The notes below the pieces were generated by a model. That model saw nothing but the letters and a program-made list of their open reading frames with translations, made no database searches and had not been told where the DNA came from. A DNA stretch of 64,000 bases from Pteria penguin. Its lineage: Eukaryota; Mollusca; Bivalvia; Pterioida; Pteriidae. Below are positions 48,501 to 60,139 of the stretch, piece after piece (within the stretch, counting starts at the first letter, position 1; every line of letters starts with the position of its first letter). The position numbers were made by a program, and so were the translations under genes. Location: contig CM068580.1 of the NCBI GenBank assembly GCA_035048485.1, forward strand, positions 60,438,983 to 60,502,982. The letters are read 5' to 3'.

Positions 48501-49129
48501 CACACATAGACAAATACAATCAAAATTGAAAAATGAAAATAAACAATAAGCTCTATGTTAAATTTCCATATTTCCTCCTTATTCAAATTTACATTTTACT
48601 CATTATCAGATGGTGATTGGGATGATGTCAACGATAATGAGGAGGTAGAGTCAGCCTGCGCACTTTTCTTCTTATATTTAGATAGTTATATCAAAATATT
48701 GTTCATTTATTTTTTCATTTTCTCGTACAAGTTCATTTATGTTTGATTGTTTTTTGCTTCTTTCTCTTCTCTTTCTCATTTTTCTTTTTGTTTCCTGGCT
48801 TGCACCAGTCATTTTTTCTCTGGTGTCTACTCGATTTTATATTTTATTATCACAGAATAGGAATAACAACGTTTAGTAAATCATTTCGCACTAACCAATC
48901 AAAATGTTATCTCACTGTTGCGTTGTTCGACGACAGTTTGATTGATAAAAGCAAATCGATGCACAGACAATATGTCACGGCTAGGAAGTTGCGATTTCTT
49001 ATATCAATATCGTTATATATTTTGTATATCATGCAAATGAACTAAATTATATCTGCTGATATAAGATTCTACCACAATGCATGATTTAGTACCAGTAGGT
49101 GAATAATAATATTGTGTTGATATATATAC
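47935..49129. other. no recognisable gene; (CT)n at 48451-48495
   Basis: A CT microsatellite of about 45 bp is the only clear structure. Pyrimidine-rich open frames at 48.6-49.0 kb are low-complexity and unsupported. Confidence 0.55.
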
Positions 49130-49760
49130 TTAAAATTTTCAGTCAGGAAATTATGTAAATCACTCTAAAACTAAGGAATATCTACCTCATGCAGCGCCCT
49201 GTCCTTAGATTGATTCGTTGGTTCACTTTTCGTTCATTTGAGTTTCAACACTGCTCTTCAGATATTTATATCTTATGTGAATCCCAATTATTTGGCCGCG
49301 AGCATCCCTGAAGAGACATAAGTTGTCGAAATATGCATCTGGTTCAAAAAATTGAAAAGTATGTATGTTCTATATTTATTATAACCACTTGGCCGGTGTA
49401 ATTGCTGGTGGACTGATAGTTCTCGAGGGCATTATAAGTCTAGTTTTCAGTGCCTTTGTACTGAAGGTGTACTTGTCAGAGCTTTTGTGTTGACATGATA
49501 TATATATTTAAACTTTTCAGTTATGAAATAATGTAAATCACTCTAAAACTAAGGAATATCTCCCTAATGCATAGCTCTGTCCTTATATTGGTTCTTTTGT
49601 TGACTTTTCGGCCATTTTAGTTTCAACGTTGCTCTTCAAATATTTATATCTTATGTGAATGACAATCGTTCGACCACGAGCATCACTGGGGAGACACAAA
49701 TTGTCGAAATGCTTATCTGGTGCATAAAATTGAAAAGTGTATATGTTCTATATATTAAAA
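49130..49760 (+). repeat. two tandem copies of the dispersed repeat seen at 4390-4710
   Basis: The block aaatcactctaaaactaagg ... cgagcatc.ctg.ggagacata..ttgtcgaaat occurs at 49160-49360 and again at 49530-49735. A linker (cgagggcattataagtctag) at 49423 lies between them. The homologous single copy lies at 4390-4710. Period about 370 bp. Confidence 0.75.
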
Positions 49761-50841
49761 GGTTGCATCACAGTTTTTTTTTTTTGTTTTTATTTGTTTT
49801 TGTTTTGTTTTGGGTTTTTTTTTTTTGTACCTGTCATATAAATTGAATGTTGATATACACAATAAAACACGAATTATATCTTTAAGATTTTTATTATTTT
49901 TTAATAATTTTGGGGTAAACTTTAAGTTGCTTTATACGTGTTCGATACGCTCTTATCGATGCGGTTCGCTTAACGGTCAGACCTCTACTACAGACATATT
50001 TCTTTGCATCGCATCCATAAAAGAACCAGATCTTGAAAAAATATATACCTAGATATTTAAGACAAATTCTCTGTAAGGACCAAAATTCCTTGGCCACTCA
50101 TTGTAAAAAAAAATTCTATAAAGTGATTTACTGTCTTTATTGTGTCAATAATTAATAAAAAAAAATCATTTAAATTTCTTTCATATCATTTGTTGCCATG
50201 GATACCCGTGACTTATTTCGGTATTATGGTGAAATCAGCAAAATTACTTATATTTACAAATACCAAGTGCTAAGACTATATTTTTGCCAGTCATCACTTT
50301 TTTCTCAAAAAAATATCAAAATATTTAAGTTCTAAATGTCCTTTTTCGTAATATGGATTTCTGGACTAAGTTCTCCCTATAATAAACATTTTAATGTTGA
50401 AAAATCATAAAATTCTATCGCTGAATAAATAGAAAAGTCCACCTCTTCGTGTGACAATATTTTAGCTATTAATACATTTATATGATACAAAAATGTTAAT
50501 GAAAAAAAATTAGTGGGGTAAGCTTTGGTTTTGTTTAGATTTTCCTTAAAAAGTCTCCAAATTACACAAGATTTTTCATAGGATTGTCTCCCATTTCGAA
50601 CTCTTCTCTCATAGAAACCACAAACAGAATATGGAACTCTTCTGTCATAGAAAACACAAACAGAATACAGACGACAACAACAACCTGACAAGAAGTCTTT
50701 TACAAATGCATTTTCTCTAAATTACTCTTTAAACAACATCTTACCTAGTCCATCAAATTTGCGTAGCAAGGTGCAGCTACATATAGGTAGAAAATACGGA
50801 CAACGACTAGCCCAAGTCAGAGGAATGGAGGGAAAATAACA
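49761..50841. other. no recognisable gene
   Basis: A T/G-rich run at 49770-49830 is followed by AT-rich sequence. 50068 shares ttctctgtaaggaccaaaa with 41235. A minus-strand frame at 50377-50691 has an internal duplication (CVFYDRRVPYSVCGFYERRV) from a short DNA repeat; no domain. Confidence 0.5.
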
Positions 50842-51193
50842 TTGAAATTGTTTAGCATGGAGTGTTGTAGTTTTAAGCCGTTTTTCCCTCACATTGGATG
50901 TATAAAGACTGATCTTTTCCCTATTTTATCCCTTTCCGATACTGAACAACATATTTGCCTCTCAAATATTGGTTTGATAAAAGGGAATTTAACAGAAAAT
51001 TTCAGCTTGTGCAGTGCTCACAAAAACCAGAAAGATTCTGACCATCGTCTCAAAATAAAATCCACTTTATGCGTTGTACCATACCATTTATCCACCCACA
51101 AGAGGAACAATGTTCACGGAGAAAGAAAAATAACCATTGATATGATGAAGAAGGTCAATGCCAACACTGGTATTGTTTTACCAGTCGGAACAG
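50842..51193 (+). pseudogene. split gene, exon 1-like N-terminal segment
   Basis: An open frame from ATG at 50842 contains LKIKSTLCVVPYHLSTHKRN, VHGERKITIDMMKKV and NANTGIVLPVGT. The next exon (52272) starts with AICTNCRKN, and the family usually shows a TG..(I/L)P.G...C..C sequence, so the two are adjacent in the protein. The exon should end gga aca g|, but the following bases are atatgt rather than gtatgt, a likely GT to AT donor mutation. The 5' limit of the exon is uncertain. Confidence 0.5.
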
Positions 51194-52271
51194 ATATGTT
51201 GTTTTTTTAATTAGAACCAGTACTTTACAACAATAGTATGCCTGTCTCGTGTATAGAATCTTTCTCAAGTATATCAAGAATTGAAGAAAAAAAAAAAAAC
51301 ATTGTCTAAATTAATGTTTAAATTTTTGAAATTGGTTTTGAAATAAATAAATTTATAAAGCATTTGCATTGCATTACGAATCTATAGAAAGCCTTTATGG
51401 AAAATGGCCACTCCATTAAGGAAAGGTTGTGACTCCAAATACCAACATCTGTATCAGTAGAATTGGATCTAATCATATGAATATGTATGAATATACTTTC
51501 GGACGGTCTGGACCGGTAATTAAAACAAATCCCAAATTTTTAAACAAACACAGTACAGTAGTTTTATATATATTACCGAATCTACCATTAATAGTGCTGG
51601 ATCCAGGATTCTGGAAAGGGGGGGCCTCAATGACTTTCCTGAAATAGCATATATTCCTCTATTTGTTGTTACAGATATCAGGCGTATCGGATGATCATCT
51701 CTCATTTTCAATACAATGAGAGTAATAAACAAAAACACTGACTATCACTTTCAATTTATTAACTTTTATTAAACTATAAAATAATCAAGCTAATGTGCAT
51801 TCATAGTATTACCGTTTGCCAGAAATTATATTAATTTGTATGATTAATATATCCAACTCTACTGTTACATATGTTTGTATTGGCAGCCACTGCCTCAAGG
51901 AGAATTAAGTGCTGGACCTGTTTGATTTTAGATCACATTGATAAAAATCAATCAACGTATCAATGAAGGACATTAGTCATTACACAGTTGTATATAAAAT
52001 TTGCAAATGATATTCTAAATTGAGGGTCTGTCTGATACAATTTTGTCTGCTATACAAAGGACTAGGGTAATCAATGCTTGCTTAATAGAGTCAGGATACC
52101 TCAGTATATCTCTAAAATATATCATTGATCAATCATCTCTCTGTAATTGAATTTTTCGGCCGTTAAGCTTGCTCATTCTTCAAAGATTACACACAATTTT
52201 TTTATTCTCTGTTTATGTTTTTATTCCCCAAGTTTACTCGTCATTAATATTTTTTTTTTGCTATCTTTCAG

Positions 52272-52369
52272 CAATATGTACCAATTGCAGAAAGAATTTA
52301 TTACCTTCTACCAAACAGAGCAATCCAAATACAGATCAAGATACATGTTCCCTGGAGAATTGCCAAATG
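52272..52369 (+). CDS. split gene, exon 2: CxxC motif
   Basis: The acceptor ctatctttcag and the donor ccaaatg|gtaaat frame 98 bp. It encodes ICTNCRKNLLPSTKQSNPN and then DTCSLENCQM. CTNC and CSLENC could form a zinc site. It leaves in phase 0, matching the next exon. A Tc1-like MITE sits in the following intron. Confidence 0.6.
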
Positions 52370-52562
52370 GTAAATGTAGATACAGTAAAAAATCGATATC
52401 TCAAACACTGATATCTCGATAACCTGGGATATCTCGAAGTCAAACTGATGTCCCGACAAATTCTAAAGCATGTAGAGGCTTAACTTGAAATTCGGATATT
52501 GATAAATCATATAATTTATTAAAAATTTAAGAATACAACAAGAGTTGTCAGAAGACAACATA

Positions 52563-53168
52563 CAGATGGGTGCAGTCCTAACATAACATTCACGTTAACG
52601 CGAAAACAGTCGCGAGGACTGCTTTAGCACACGTGCCAGGACTGCTCGACCGGACGCGCGTGCGCTCCCCGCGTCAACGCGGGAGGGAATTCGCGTTAAC
52701 GCAATTTATACCCGCGTGCACTCGGTCCGTCGCACGTTTACATGTCTATATTTGTAATTCTCTATGCAGTGCGGACGGAGAAAATAAAATGGATTTAATT
52801 AAATTACCGTGAATAATGCCGTAAAAACGTGTATTAAATGTTATTTTAAAATGACACCCTGCATTAAGGATTTCTTATGTAATATAGCAAAGGAAATTAT
52901 CGCGTAGACATGCAATAAGGTATTTATGAAAAAAGAACTTCGTCAGTTTATACTAGCATGATTACTTTCTAATTTCATTTATTTATTTATTTTTAATTAA
53001 TTTATTTATGTATCTATTTCTTATTTGTTGATTCATTTATAACTTTATGTTTTTACACGTGTTTCTTATTTATGTATTTATTATTATTAATTTTAATAAA
53101 GCTATTTTCTTATTATAAATATAGTAGTTATCATCATTATTATTATCTTTATTGATTTTAATTTCATA

Positions 53169-53252
<84 letters not shown>

Positions 53253-53661
53253 ATTATTATTTTTTTCCTAAAGTAAGAATCTAATTAAAGTCATTGTTCG
53301 GAAATTCTGTTTAATGTTTTTAAAAATATCCCTTAACTCGGAAGGGTTTTATTTTATTCTAAATATTTTATTTATATGTTTTAATATTTATATACACAAT
53401 ATATATATATATCTATTTTCCTTCAAAGTCTTCTATATGAACATGTTAATACAAGTTATAAGTTGTAAGCAAAGCGAACGTGGCTGTCAAGCACGTTCAC
53501 GCGGCAGTCAAGCGCGTTCACGCGGTCTCGAAATTAAGTTCACGTGGAAATCTGCGTTAACGCAAACGCGTGTGCTCAGCAGTCCTCAGCTTTCCAGAGG
53601 AAAGCAAACTTCACGTTAACGCGACGTGAACATAATGTTATGTTAGGACTGCACCTCACTG
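52563..53661. mobile_element. Tc1/mariner-type MITE, complete
   Basis: 1099 bp bounded by TA at 52561-52562 and 53662-53663. The terminal inverted repeats are cagatgggtgcagtcctaac (left) and cagtgaggtgcagtcctaac (right, complemented), extending through cataacatt. The subtermini are rich in gttaacgcg/cgcgttaac palindromes. (ATT)n lies at 53168-53250. No transposase is present. A truncated relative lies at 30258-30905. Confidence 0.82.
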
Positions 53662-53689
53662 TAGCTCGCCTGTGTGGGGCATTGCCAGA

Positions 53690-53840
53690 GTAGGAGGTCA
53701 AATTCCAAGGTCAAGGTTACTAGGTGAATAGTCATCTGTCATGGTCCCAAATGAGAGGTCTTGTCATGGGCTAACTAAATGTAAAATATCTAAACTCTAT
53801 CTCTAATGGTTCCGGAGATATAAGCCAAGTTAAAGTTTTG

Positions 53841-53872
<32 letters not shown>

Positions 53873-53890
53873 TATATCTCTTGCTATTAG
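53690..53890 (+). repeat. AAGGTCAAGGTCA-containing repeat copy
   Basis: Two loose copies of a block of about 150 bp, ending aaggtcaaggttac (about 53710) and aaggtcaaggtcacta (about 53858). Related to 46620-46875. Confidence 0.65.
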
Positions 53891-53998
53891 ACAATTTTAA
53901 AATTTTATTGTTTTTTTTTTTCACATTTTGGACTTTGTTGTCACAGGGATATTAGTCTCATTCACAGAAAGCTCTAGTTAAATTTCTTTTCAATTCAG

Positions 53999-54067
53999 GA
54001 GTTTGCTGTTGACCCTTTATGCACAACTAGAGATGACATGCCATCAGATGAAGCAGAGAACTTGTTG
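53999..54067 (+). CDS. split gene, exon 3
   Basis: 69 bp, phase 0-0, with the acceptor tttcaattcag and the donor gttg|gtaaat. It encodes EFAVDPLCTTRDDMPSDEA and then ENLL. An acidic linker; no domain is recognised. Support is splice sites and phase continuity with both neighbours. Confidence 0.5.
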
Positions 54068-54199
54068 GTAAATAAAATCTTTGAACTTAACCTATTATTT
54101 GTAAATTTATATATATTTACTCATGCCCAACTTGAATTGATCCTGTCTAAATTAAGTGACGGGCGTATTATGCTACGCTAGGCGTTGCTTTTGTTACGT

Positions 54200-54545
54200 C
54201 CTGCATTGTTGCACTTTGAAAATGTTGAGGCATAAGGTATAATCAAGTATTATCCATTTCTGTGCTTCCATCAATACTTAATGAAGGTTTGATGGATTCA
54301 AATGATGTTTTGTATTAAGATGTATCAGTGTAAGGTGCAGATCAAATAGGTGTGGTCCGTTCAATATTACAGGAGTTATCTGCCCTTGAACTTTGAGAAA
54401 TCATGAAAATTGAGGTTTTCACTCCAGAGAAGAATTGATAGATTCAAATGATATTTGGTAGTTATATGTATATGGTTCGATGTAAGTCAAGTTGAATATG
54501 GATGTGGTCCTTCCAATATTGCAGGTGTCATCTGTCTGTGGACTT
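54200..54545 (+). repeat. two tandem copies of a unit of about 147 bp
   Basis: gattcaaatgatgttttgta at 54295 and gattcaaatgatatttggta at 54442 each precede a gtgtggtcc.ttcaatatt.caggagttatctg-like end. It lies in the intron between exons 3 and 4. Confidence 0.65.
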
Positions 54546-54765
54546 TTTTTAACTCGGTAGATCTTATGATAAACTGACAACATTAGATTCATTTAATACA
54601 AAGTGTTTTTTAAAATGAATGCACTTTGAGTTAGATTTAGTAAATTATAAATAATTGCTTAGCAGTGAGCATGTTCCAATGATTCTCTGAATCAGCTAAA
54701 AGAGTTATATCGTGATATAATTTGTCATATTTTATCATATATTTTCTAATATATTTCTCTTTTAG

Positions 54766-54843
54766 TTTCACACAGATACAAATGTAACATGTGGCAAACA
54801 GACTCGTAAAAGGAAGTTTGACTTTATGGCATGTAGTACAAAT
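54766..54843 (+). CDS. split gene, exon 4
   Basis: 78 bp, phase 0-0, with the acceptor tctcttttag and the donor caaat|gtaagt. It encodes FHTDTNVTCGKQTRKRKFDF and then MACSTN. The basic KQTRKRK stretch could be a nuclear localisation signal. An alternative acceptor ten bases downstream would break the frame. Confidence 0.5.
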
Positions 54844-55196
54844 GTAAGTTTCTATGATCAAGTAAAAATAACACGCAAGAAAATTATCAAAGAACTTTGA
54901 TGAACTACCGATATTCAAACTGACTAACATTCATGTAGGTCAATTCTTGTGAATAAGTGATAAGAGTTTTTTTTATCCCCATAAATAATTCATAATCTTT
55001 TTACAATTGACCTAGAAATCTGAATTAAGAAGATAATCATAATAATCATATCATAGACATCCAATAAAAATATTTGTATATAAATGTTTTTATAATTATT
55101 ATTTTTGTAAGCATTTTCATATACTATAGTGAAGTTTGTTATAAATAGGATAAAGGGTTAACCTTCATTTTTTCCATATTATATATTGTTTTGTAG

Positions 55197-55767
55197 GAAC
55201 AAGACAATGATTCGCAAAGCACAGTTATCATGATCAGCCAGACAACAGATGCCTCAGTGATGGAAATTGAAAAACTTGAAAAATTGAATGATTTTTTGCT
55301 GGTAACTGGCAGCAGCCCGGTAAAAAATTTCCAAGTGCCATTTAGCAATTGCAGTGAAAGATCCAAACGAAGATACCTCCAGAAGGGAAAGCAGTGTATA
55401 GATACAGTTTTAGAGACCATATGTCCTGGAGAAGGTGATATCCTTGCAGGTGCCCTGTTCCCACCTGTTTCGGAGACTAAGATGCCCGACCCATTGCAAT
55501 CTGCTCTAACAGAGTCCTATAACAAGGCAGAGACATGGGCACTAAAGAAACAATTACTGTCTATCATATCTAAAGACAAAAGTTTTGATGAGGTTTCAGC
55601 AATGATTCCAGGCATAACTAGATATAGGTATTATATGTCCAAACAGCACGAAAGGGATAGAGGATGTGGAATGCCCTTAGTCATAAGCGATACCAAGAGA
55701 AAGAAAATTGATGAGGGGACTTTGGAAAGCTTTATTGATTTCATAACTTCAAGTCATATTATCAAGC
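55197..55767 (+). CDS. split gene, exon 5: conserved N-terminal region
   Basis: The acceptor attgttttgtag is followed by 571 bp open in phase 0, leaving in phase 1 at aagc|gtttac. The blocks are SERSKRRYLQKGKQCIDTVL, LQSALTESYNKAETWALKKQ, MIPGITRYRYYMSKQHERDR and LESFIDFITSSHIIK. The order (R-Y-x2-K, SYN...W, PG(I/L)TRYRY, FIDFITS.H) is the recurrent N-terminal half of the family whose C-terminal half lies inverted at 47.2-43.0 kb. After the exon no further family exon follows on this strand. Confidence 0.75.
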
Positions 55768-57639
55768 GTTTACTTTTTTTATAAGGAAGACGATGTGGGT
55801 GTATATAGATTGTTTTTTTTTTTCATTCTCGTTGATTACTTTTCATTGTAGAGTAAATATTAGATAATCGGACATAAAACGGCTATATACAAATGACACT
55901 GATATTCAGATCAATGATAAGAAAAGCATACCTGATTTTTTTTATTTTTAGTCAATGGATTACGTTATGCAGTGTATCGGGAGATTCGCTACATTGTTTA
56001 CATTTATATCACAATGTCTGGCGAGTATATGTGAAAGATGAAGATAGTAGAACTAAACTGTTGAATGAATATTGGATTTTCATGTGTTGCAGTTTCATCC
56101 TACAATACGATTTCTCTAGGACCACAGATTCGAATTAATGACGCTCATGATTACTGTCACACACTTACCCATGTAATATGGAATTTTGGGAGTGAAGTCT
56201 GTCGACACACGCCCTTCAGTATACTATAGCCACAAGTAGTGGCTCTACATGAATCATACGGCCACAATTCCTTGCGTTGCGTTGCAATATCTAACATATA
56301 TAAACATTAAGCAGTATAAAGATTAAGCAATATAAACATTAAGCAAACGATCGGCAATAATAACATACCCTCGATCTGTCGTCCGAACACTGTACACACA
56401 TTTATTCTCTACCTGTGTCCAGTTTTTTTATATGTAGTCAGAATCATCCACACGTTTGCGTAATTGCATCTCGGTAGCAGGATCAAACATGTCGATTATT
56501 CAGACTACGTATAAACAAAGCGGCAAATTTGACACAGGTAGAGAAAAAAGCCTTCAGATGACAGATCGAGGGTAATGAAACTTGTGATAAAATTGTGAAT
56601 ATGCAGACGTTACAATTTGTCGAGAGCACATGCAAGTCGTAAAGTATATGAGTATATGTAAAGCATATCATAACTACTAGTGCCTTTTGGGTCGGGGCGG
56701 ATAACTTGTTTGATATTATATGACACTGGCGTTTATTCTTGTATACTGAAATGTATAAATACTTGTGTTTTTTATATTCTAGAACATCTTCCCATTTTTA
56801 GGAGTATTCACAAGGCTATTTCCATCTGATTACTAAATCTTATGAATCAAATCCTATATTTTGGTTTAGTTAATTAGGCACTTTAATCGTCGTTGCTATT
56901 AAAATATTTTGTCATGTAAATTGCTGTGTAAATCACAATTACTTGAATTCGTTCTACATCACGTTTGTATTTTGTCCGCGCTGCCATCTTGTTTACGTTA
57001 TCAGAGTATCGATCTCGATGTATATATATATTTTTTCAAATGTTATTATTATTATTTATTATCATCAGAAGTACTGAAAGTATTATATAATGAGTTAAAG
57101 GGTATATTGTATTTTTTAATTGTATTCTGAATGCTGAAGAAATCCGATCGTACAGGAAATAGTTGTAAATGATTGGTGTTTTTACGTCGTCTGCATTATT
57201 GTTGATGTAAATAATTTTTGACACAAAATGGATGAATGTTTTGTTATTTAACATATTTTATATCTCTGAATTGTAAGAATGGTGAATTATCAAAGGTGCG
57301 TATTAATATTGTTGTTAAAGGCATTTTAGTGATGTTATTTCTAGCATTTTATAACAGTGTACGGCACTGTACGGTGGTAAAGAAAGTTGTACTGTCGCAC
57401 AAGCGTTCTTATTGGACAATTTTGACCATACATTGTCTTTATTGGCTAAGATGCGTCACGTGGTCAAATCTTGGAGCCTATAAATATGCAAATCTGCCAT
57501 TTCTGGCAGATAGCTCAGTGTAAACACCGCCAATATTTGAATTTTAAACTGAGAAGATCTGAGCGACACTTATCGCCTGATTAACGAGGAGGAAAGAAGA
57601 CCATATTGGTTATAGGCAGTCAAGGATAGAAGAATATTC
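55768..57639. other. no recognisable gene
   Basis: AT-rich sequence. 56373-56400 (cctcgatctgtcgtccg) and 56555-56570 (gacagatcgaggg) are short inverted partners within about 200 bp. Part of 57230-57687 may be the 5' LTR of the gypsy element but its start is not defined. Confidence 0.5.
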
Positions 57640-57816
57640 GAATAGGGCTTATATATACACTGGTACATCCTGGTGACAGAAAGCTTTTGGTGTCAGAAGT
57701 GGGATACTAAAGTCCTAAAGAGATACGGACCCGGGGAAAAATTGCCTGTGTGTACATCACTTCCCAGTTTGTAGGTTAATTGTTATTCAACATGGCTGAA
57801 GCAGCGTCACGTCGGT

Positions 57817-58700
57817 TTTTTTTTTTTTGTGGGGGGAGGTATATAGGAATCACCCTGTCTGTCCGTCCGTCTGTCTGTCCACCAAACCTTCTCACCCTGT
57901 GCACGGATTTCAATAATATTTCACAGAATTGTTGCTTAGGATTTAAGGGTGTGTAATGACTTTAAACCAAGGTCATAGTTCAAAATTCAAGGGCATTTCA
58001 GACACAATAGGTAAAACCTTGTTTATTTCAATAATACTTCACAGAATTGTTGCTTGGATCCAAGAATGTGTGATGATCTTAAACCAAGGCCATAGGTCAA
58101 AAGTCAAGATCATAATAGACACAACAAGAAAAAACTCTGTTCGTGCCATAACTTCTCAACCTGTGCACAGATTTCAATAATATTTCACAGAATTGTTGCT
58201 TAGGACCCAAGGGTGTGTCATGACCTTAAACCAAGGTCAAAGGTCAAGGCCATAATAGACACAATAATTAAAATTTTGTTTGGGCCATAACTTCTTACCC
58301 TGTGCACAGATTTCAATAATATTTCCAAGGGTGTGTCATGACCTTAAACCGCAGTCATAGACTAAAAGGCAAGGTAACAATAGACACAATTGTTATAACA
58401 TTGTCTGGGCCATAACTTCTTCTCCTGTGCACGGATTTCAATAATATTTCACAGAATTGTTGCTAAAGATCTAAGGATGTGTCATGACCTTCAACCAAGG
58501 TCATAGGTCAAGGTCACAATAGACACAATGGGTAAAACCTTGTTTTCATTGATTATACCTAAAATGTTCTTGTAAATGGGACATCCATTAAACTTATACA
58601 AGTGATGTATATTGAAATGAATTATTGCATGTTTCTACTTTGTTGCCGCGGGGGTAATTGTCCCGTTAGGACTGCTCTTGTTTGATTGACGGCGTATCAA
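57817..58700 (+). repeat. tandem-repeat element inserted in gag
   Basis: After a T-run and ctgtctgtccgtccgtctgt there are five to six loose copies of a block of about 140 bp (ctgtgcac.gatttcaataatatttcacagaattgttgct ... ggtcaaggtca). It ends ttgccgcgggggtaattgtc...gactgctcttgt. Similar tandem-bearing elements with AGGTCA motifs lie at 42 and 53 kb. It interrupts gag 25 bp after its start region. Confidence 0.7.
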
Positions 58701-58959
58701 CAGTTTCGATTCTATCTTGTAGAATTTATGACCAGTTACTAGACTAATATAAAGTGGAATTCAGCGGAGATGTCATAAATGACGTTAGTGGTAATAAAAT
58801 TACGGTGTTAGGGTCGGTGGACCTTCCGGTTTGACTCGGAAATACAGAGTACATATAGACATTTTTTGATATGTCAGATACTTGAATGTGTAAAAAGAAT
58901 GAAATATGACACAATGAGTCTACAGACACACTAATGATGTAATACAGTGCTGAATTGGT

Positions 58960-59230
58960 ACCAAATGGAACATGGTTAGGAGAGTCACGTTTAAAGAGAC
59001 TGTAACAATACCTGACCACTCTGCTATGATGGTTTCTATATCTGTCCACGGGCCGCTGGTTACACCAAATGTTGGGTTCATTGACACACGCCCAATGAAC
59101 GGCGACCTATGCTTAGCTCCAGGTATAATAGATTTGAACCAAGAGATATTAGCATTGACTGCAATTAATACAGGTAGAGACCCTGATACTGTGTACACCA
59201 AACAACAGGTAGGCATATGCACTCCGTAAT
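58960..59230 (+). pseudogene. gypsy protease/RT linker region
   Basis: The frame carries ETVTIPDHSAMMVSISVHGP, PNVGFIDTRPMNGDLCLAPG and ILALTAINTGRDP. This is the beta-rich segment between protease and RT typical of Ty3/gypsy pol. The protease catalytic DTG is not seen; it was probably lost with the gag-side insertion. Confidence 0.65.
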
Positions 59231-59299
59231 AACCCCAGGAAACACAAGGTCCGACACACCGGTATGAACGCAGACACTCAAGATAACGAGTAAGATTTT

Positions 59300-60130
59300 C
59301 CACCATATTTAGAAGATTTGTTTGAAAGAAGCAAGATACATCTAGATGAGACTCAGACATCTGCTCTCAGAAGGTTTTTGATGAAATTCAAGGATACTTT
59401 TTTTAAAAATAGCGAGAACCTGGGGCAGACGTGTTTTGCGCAACGCAAAATTGACACTGGTAACGCCAAACCTATTAGACAACGACTAAGGCGACGCCAT
59501 TCGGTAAAAGAGAAGTCGAGAAATCTGAATTGACATAGCTCATTAACAGAGAAATACTTAAACTTTCTAGCAGTCCATGGGCCCCCAGTATAGTTTTGGC
59601 AACCAAAAAGGACGGCAACATCAGGTTTTGTGTGGATTATCGACGTATAAGCGATATTACAATTAGAGACGCATATACATTGCCGAGGGTTGACGACTGC
59701 CTGGATATTCTGGCAGGTTCCAGATGGTTTAGCTGAATGGATCTCAACTCTGGATTTTGGCAAATTGATATTGTATCCGAAGACAAGAAAAGGCACAAGT
59801 GTTGGCCTCTACCAGTTTACAGTCTTGCCTTTCGGATTGCTCAACTCTCCTTCCACCTTTGAAAGATTAAATGGAGAATATACTAAGAGGATTTCAGTGG
59901 CAGGAGTGTTTAGTTTATACGCCCAGTCAAACTTTCGAAGAGGGGCTAAGCAGATTAGAACATGTATTAGAGAGACTCACAAATGCCATCTTGAACTTGA
60001 AACCTTCCAAATGCATTCTGTTTCAGAAAGAGATCAAGTTTCTATGTCACTTAATCTCAGAAAATGGCATAAATACAGATCCAGAAAAGATTTATGCTAT
60101 AAAGCAGTGGCCTATACCTAACACAGCAAA
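59300..60130 (+). pseudogene. gypsy reverse transcriptase, catalytic motif lost
   Basis: The blocks are HLDETQTSALRRFLMKFKDT, VLATKKDGNIRFCVDYRRIS, RDAYTLPRVDDCLDILAGS, LNSGFWQIDI and YQFTVLPFGLLNSPSTFERL. QECLVYTPSQTFEEGLSRLE, LNLKPSKCILFQKEIKFLCH and ISENGINTDPEKI follow. The first Asp region is retained, but where YLDD(I/V) should stand the frame reads CLVYTPSQ, so the catalytic Asp pair has been deleted. Several frameshifts also occur near 59510, 59730 and 59880. Confidence 0.8.
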
Positions 60131-60139
60131 ATAAATCCA

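Noticed and set aside
58744..59796. Two minus-strand open frames of about 146 codons
   Set aside because: They are antisense shadows of the gypsy protease-linker and RT coding sequence.
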